Shown here piece after piece: positions 6,349 to 8,433 of a DNA stretch of 8,433 nt. This DNA comes from F1-20-MAGs016 sp046086245. Its GTDB lineage: Bacteria; Planctomycetota; Planctomycetia; Pirellulales; UBA1268. The translations under genes and the position numbers were made by a program. The DNA lies in the NCBI GenBank assembly GCA_046086245.1, contig JBJSXB010000234.1:1-8433 (forward strand), in the 5' to 3' direction. The notes beneath the pieces are model-generated. The model did not search any database, was not told the origin of the DNA, and was given only the letters and a program-made list of their open reading frames with translations. Each line of letters begins with the position of its first letter. Positions within the stretch are counted from its first letter, which is position 1.

Positions 6349-7280
6349 CAATTGTTCTCCGGCAACCCTTCCACGTGACCGACGTCGCGCACCGGGGCGA
6401 ACAGCGCCTGCACGTCGCGGAGCAGATCCTCGTCGAGCGGCTCGGCCGCCCACCGCGCCCAGTCCCGGACGTTGGCGGGGCTGGCGCTGCCGGCGATGGT
6501 GGTGGCGATGGCAGGATTGGCGAGGGAGAACTGGAGGGCGAGCTTCGCGATCGGCGTGCCACGGGAACGGCACAGCGTGGCCGCCGCCCGGGCGGCCACC
6601 CGCACCCCCTCCGGCTCCTTGAGCCACGCCGGCAACGGCGCGTCGGTGAGCAGCCGTGCCGAAAACGGCCCGGCATTCATGGCGCCGATCCCCCGCGCGG
6701 CCAGCCAGGGAAGGGTCTCCGAGGCGAAGCGGGTGTTCTGGAGCGTGTACTGGTTGTAGCTGAGCACGCAATCGACGTCGGCACGGTCGCAGACGAAGCG
6801 GAAAATCTTCTGCGGGTAGCCGCTGAAGCCGATGAACCGCACCTTTCCGGCCTCGCGGGCGCGCTGCAGGGCGGGCAGTGTCTCGTCGACGATCTGCTGC
6901 ATCGGGACGAACTCGATGTCGTGGCAGAGCACGATGTCGAGGTGGTCGGTGCGGAGGCGGTGGAGCGACACATCGACGCTCTCGGCGACGCGCCGCGCCG
7001 AGAAATCGAAATGGCCGAGGTCGTAGCGGCCGAGTTTCGTGCATAGCAGATAGTCGTCGCGAGGGACTCCCTCCAGCGCGATGCCGAGGAGCACCTCGCT
7101 CATCCCGCGGCCGTAGAACGGGCTGGTGTCGATCAGCGACAGCCCTCCGTCGAGCGCCGCCCGAACGCTCGCCAGCGCCTCGTCGAGACCGACGCGGCGG
7201 AACTCACCCCCCAGCGAACTGGCGCCGAAGGAGAGGATCGGGACGTCGAGGCCGGTGCGTCCGAGGGGGCGGGTCTGCAT
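6348..7280 (-). CDS. Aldo/keto reductase, L-fucose/L-galactose 1-dehydrogenase-like
   Basis: The protein has 310 residues. It carries the aldo/keto reductase tetrad Asp51 (LIDTSPFYG), Tyr56, Lys82 (CTKLGRYD) and His120 (LCHDIEF), and ends with a cofactor-site region around KLALQFSLANPAIATTIAGSA. RPLGRTGLDVP, FGASSLGG, HFDFSARRV-ESVDVSL, DILVLCHDIEF-like and KVRFIGFSGYP follow plant L-galactose dehydrogenase and bacterial AKR-type L-fucose dehydrogenase (D-threo-aldose 1-dehydrogenase). Such enzymes oxidise the C1 hydroxyl with NAD(P)+ to give the aldonolactone, the substrate expected by the next gene. ATG at 7280-7278 is chosen because the conserved N-terminus starts there; the longer frame from 7787 reads through fucU out of frame. 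No good ribosome site precedes this ATG (CCGCCACCCTC), so it may depend on coupling from fucU, 32 bases upstream. Confidence 0.9.
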   Translation of the reverse strand: MQTRPLGRTGLDVPILSFGASSLGGEFRRVGLDEALASVRAALDGGLSLIDTSPFYGRGMSEVLLGIALEGVPRDDYLLCTKLGRYDLGHFDFSARRVAESVDVSLHRLRTDHLDIVLCHDIEFVPMQQIVDETLPALQRAREAGKVRFIGFSGYPQKIFRFVCDRADVDCVLSYNQYTLQNTRFASETLPWLAARGIGAMNAGPFSARLLTDAPLPAWLKEPEGVRVAARAAATLCRSRGTPIAKLALQFSLANPAIATTIAGSASPANVRDWARWAAEPLDEDLLRDVQALFAPVRDVGHVEGLPENN

Positions 7281-7312
7281 GAGGGTGGCGGACGGAGGGG
7301 AACCGTGGTGGC

Positions 7313-7765
7313 TCAGAAGGTTCGGCAGCCGAGCGACAGCAGCAGATTCGCCCAGGGGCGGGTTTCGGCCGTCTGGATCGTGAGCACGTGGTCGGGCGAG
7401 GCGACCGCGTCGTAGAAGTCCCACTTCACGATCGGTCGGAGAACCAACGGCGCACCCGCCGCCACGATCACCCGCCGGTACTCCTCCCAGACCGGCGGAT
7501 CGCCCGGCGTCGCGGCGGCATAGGGATCGCTGCGGTCGATCCCCATCGTGAACACTTCGTCGACACGGACCGTCGCCAGCACCGCCGCGAGGACCTGCGC
7601 CACGGTGGGAATGCCCGGCGACAGCTGCAACGACACCAGCTCCGCCCGCGGCCCGCGCTTGTTGTCGGCGGGATAATTGCCGTCGGCGATCAGCACCTTC
7701 GAATGGTGGCCGGCGCGGGCGAGCGCCCGGAGGATGTCCGGATGAAGAAGGGGTGTGTCGAGCAT
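7313..7765 (-). CDS. fucU: FucU/RbsD-family sugar mutarotase
   Basis: This 150-residue protein matches the FucU/RbsD mutarotase family (about 140 residues), which interconverts alpha and beta anomers of L-fucose or D-ribose in the cytoplasm. Visible landmarks are LLHPDILRALARAGH, with the active-site His around 20-21, VLIADGNYPAD with Asp28, FYDAV near the C-terminal third, and ETRPWANLLLSLGC in place of the FucU-type GERAKYGNILLKKG. A Trp thus replaces the usual Tyr of the last motif. FucU-like enzymes feed fucose dehydrogenases or isomerases, and the sugar dehydrogenase follows directly, so L-fucose or L-galactose is favoured over ribose. The start is ATG at 7765-7763 with only a weak GGA upstream. 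The gap to the preceding epimerase stop is 18 bases, consistent with one operon. Confidence 0.85.
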   Translation of the reverse strand: MLDTPLLHPDILRALARAGHHSKVLIADGNYPADNKRGPRAELVSLQLSPGIPTVAQVLAAVLATVRVDEVFTMGIDRSDPYAAATPGDPPVWEEYRRVIVAAGAPLVLRPIVKWDFYDAVASPDHVLTIQTAETRPWANLLLSLGCRTF

Positions 7766-7783
7766 GCGGATTCCGTCGGGTGT

Positions 7784-8433
7784 TCACCGCCGCGCGAGAC
7801 GGCGGAAGCTCTCGATCGTCCGCCGCGCCGCCGCGGCGGGGGTCGGCAGGGGCAACACCTCCGCCGACAGGAAACCGTCGTAGCCGATCCGCCCCAGCGC
7901 TTCAACGACCGGCTCCATCGCCGTGTGGCCGAATCCGACGGCACGGCGGTTGCTGTCGGCGAAGTGGACATGTCCGACACGCGGCCCGCAGGCCACCAGC
8001 GCCGCCGCGACGTCGTCCTCCTCGATATTCATGTGGAACAGGTCGCAGAGCAGGAGGACGTCGCCCAGCGCGCGGTCGGAGAGCCAGGCCGCGGCGTCGG
8101 CCTGGCGGTTGAAGAGGTCGGTCTCGTAGCGGTTGAGCGGTTCGTAGAGCAACGGCCTGCCGTGGCCTCGCGCCCGCGCGGAGAGCGACTCCAGCGCGTC
8201 GCCGAGACGATCGCGGGCCGTCTCGGGTGGCATGCCGGGCGCACTTGTGCCCTGCATCGATCCCACCACGGCCGGCGCGCCCCAGCCACCGGCCACGTCG
8301 ACGATCCCCTCGATGAACTCGAGTGCCGCCCGCCGCACCTCCGGATCGGCGTGGCACAGATGGAGGCGGTGCCGCACCCAGCCGGCTCCGGTGCCGACGG
8401 CGGCGAGCACGAGCCCGTGCGCCTCGAGCGCCG
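7784..8433 (-). CDS. Sugar phosphate isomerase/epimerase, xylose-isomerase-like TIM barrel (5' end cut)
   Basis: The frame is open to the right window edge, so the N-terminus is missing; about 216 residues are visible and the stop is TGA at 7786-7784. The fragment belongs to the xylose-isomerase-like barrel family (PF01261). Metal-site motifs resemble ketose 3-epimerases of the D-tagatose/D-psicose type: Glu in YEPLNRYETDLFN, Asp in CDLFHMNIEEDD, His in GHVHFADSNRR and Glu near the end in FLSAEVLP. These enzymes epimerise free ketoses at C3, and other family members isomerise hydroxypyruvate, inositol intermediates or rhamnose. It is the first gene seen of the operon. It could act on a keto-sugar or keto-acid of the same pathway, but its substrate cannot be read from sequence. 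Internal GTG or ATG codons, such as GTG at 8410, are not the real start, because family-like sequence continues upstream to the edge. Confidence 0.85.
   Translation of the reverse strand, partial: ALEAHGLVLAAVGTGAGWVRHRLHLCHADPEVRRAALEFIEGIVDVAGGWGAPAVVGSMQGTSAPGMPPETARDRLGDALESLSARARGHGRPLLYEPLNRYETDLFNRQADAAAWLSDRALGDVLLLCDLFHMNIEEDDVAAALVACGPRVGHVHFADSNRRAVGFGHTAMEPVVEALGRIGYDGFLSAEVLPLPTPAAAARRTIESFRRLARR

Overview
The window is GC-rich (roughly two thirds G+C) bacterial DNA with tightly packed genes. The protein types (BNR/Asp-box sialidase-like protein, DUF3748 propeller, oxidative deoxysugar enzymes, a COG3618 lactonase) and the base composition would suit a planctomycete or similar polysaccharide degrader. 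That assignment is an inference from gene style, because no taxonomic marker is present.

Layout from left to right: (1) the last 42 codons of a plus-strand membrane protein end at 130. (2) A 127-bp hairpin-rich element (154-280) with imperfect terminal inverted repeats fills the gap between two convergent genes. (3) A minus-strand pair follows: a secreted sialidase-like beta-propeller (1596-2738), then a DUF3748/YidR-like propeller (277-1599). They are joined by a TTGA stop/start overlap. (4) A region of about 420 bp without a protein gene (2739-3160) holds a strong intrinsic terminator facing the plus strand, preceded by a tRNA T-arm-like sequence. (5) Phosphoglycerate kinase lies at 3161-4369 on the minus strand. 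(6) A compact minus-strand operon runs from the right edge to 4460. In transcription order it encodes a sugar epimerase/isomerase (cut by the window edge), a FucU/RbsD mutarotase, an aldo/keto reductase resembling L-fucose/L-galactose dehydrogenase, a COG3618 sugar lactonase, and a zinc alcohol dehydrogenase resembling L-galactonate 5-dehydrogenase (LgoD/YjjN). pgk follows 90 bp further on.

The operon reads as a non-phosphorylative route for L-fucose or L-galactose: mutarotation, oxidation at C1 to the lactone, hydrolysis to the aldonate, then oxidation by the MDR enzyme. The dehydratase of the standard L-fuconate route is not in the window, and the dehydrogenase resembles the enzyme that makes D-tagaturonate from L-galactonate. 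The substrate and the lower half of the pathway are therefore the main open question. The two most unusual non-coding structures are the hairpin element at 154-280 and the orphan plus-strand terminator at 3083-3125. No CRISPR array, transposase, rRNA or complete tRNA was recognised.
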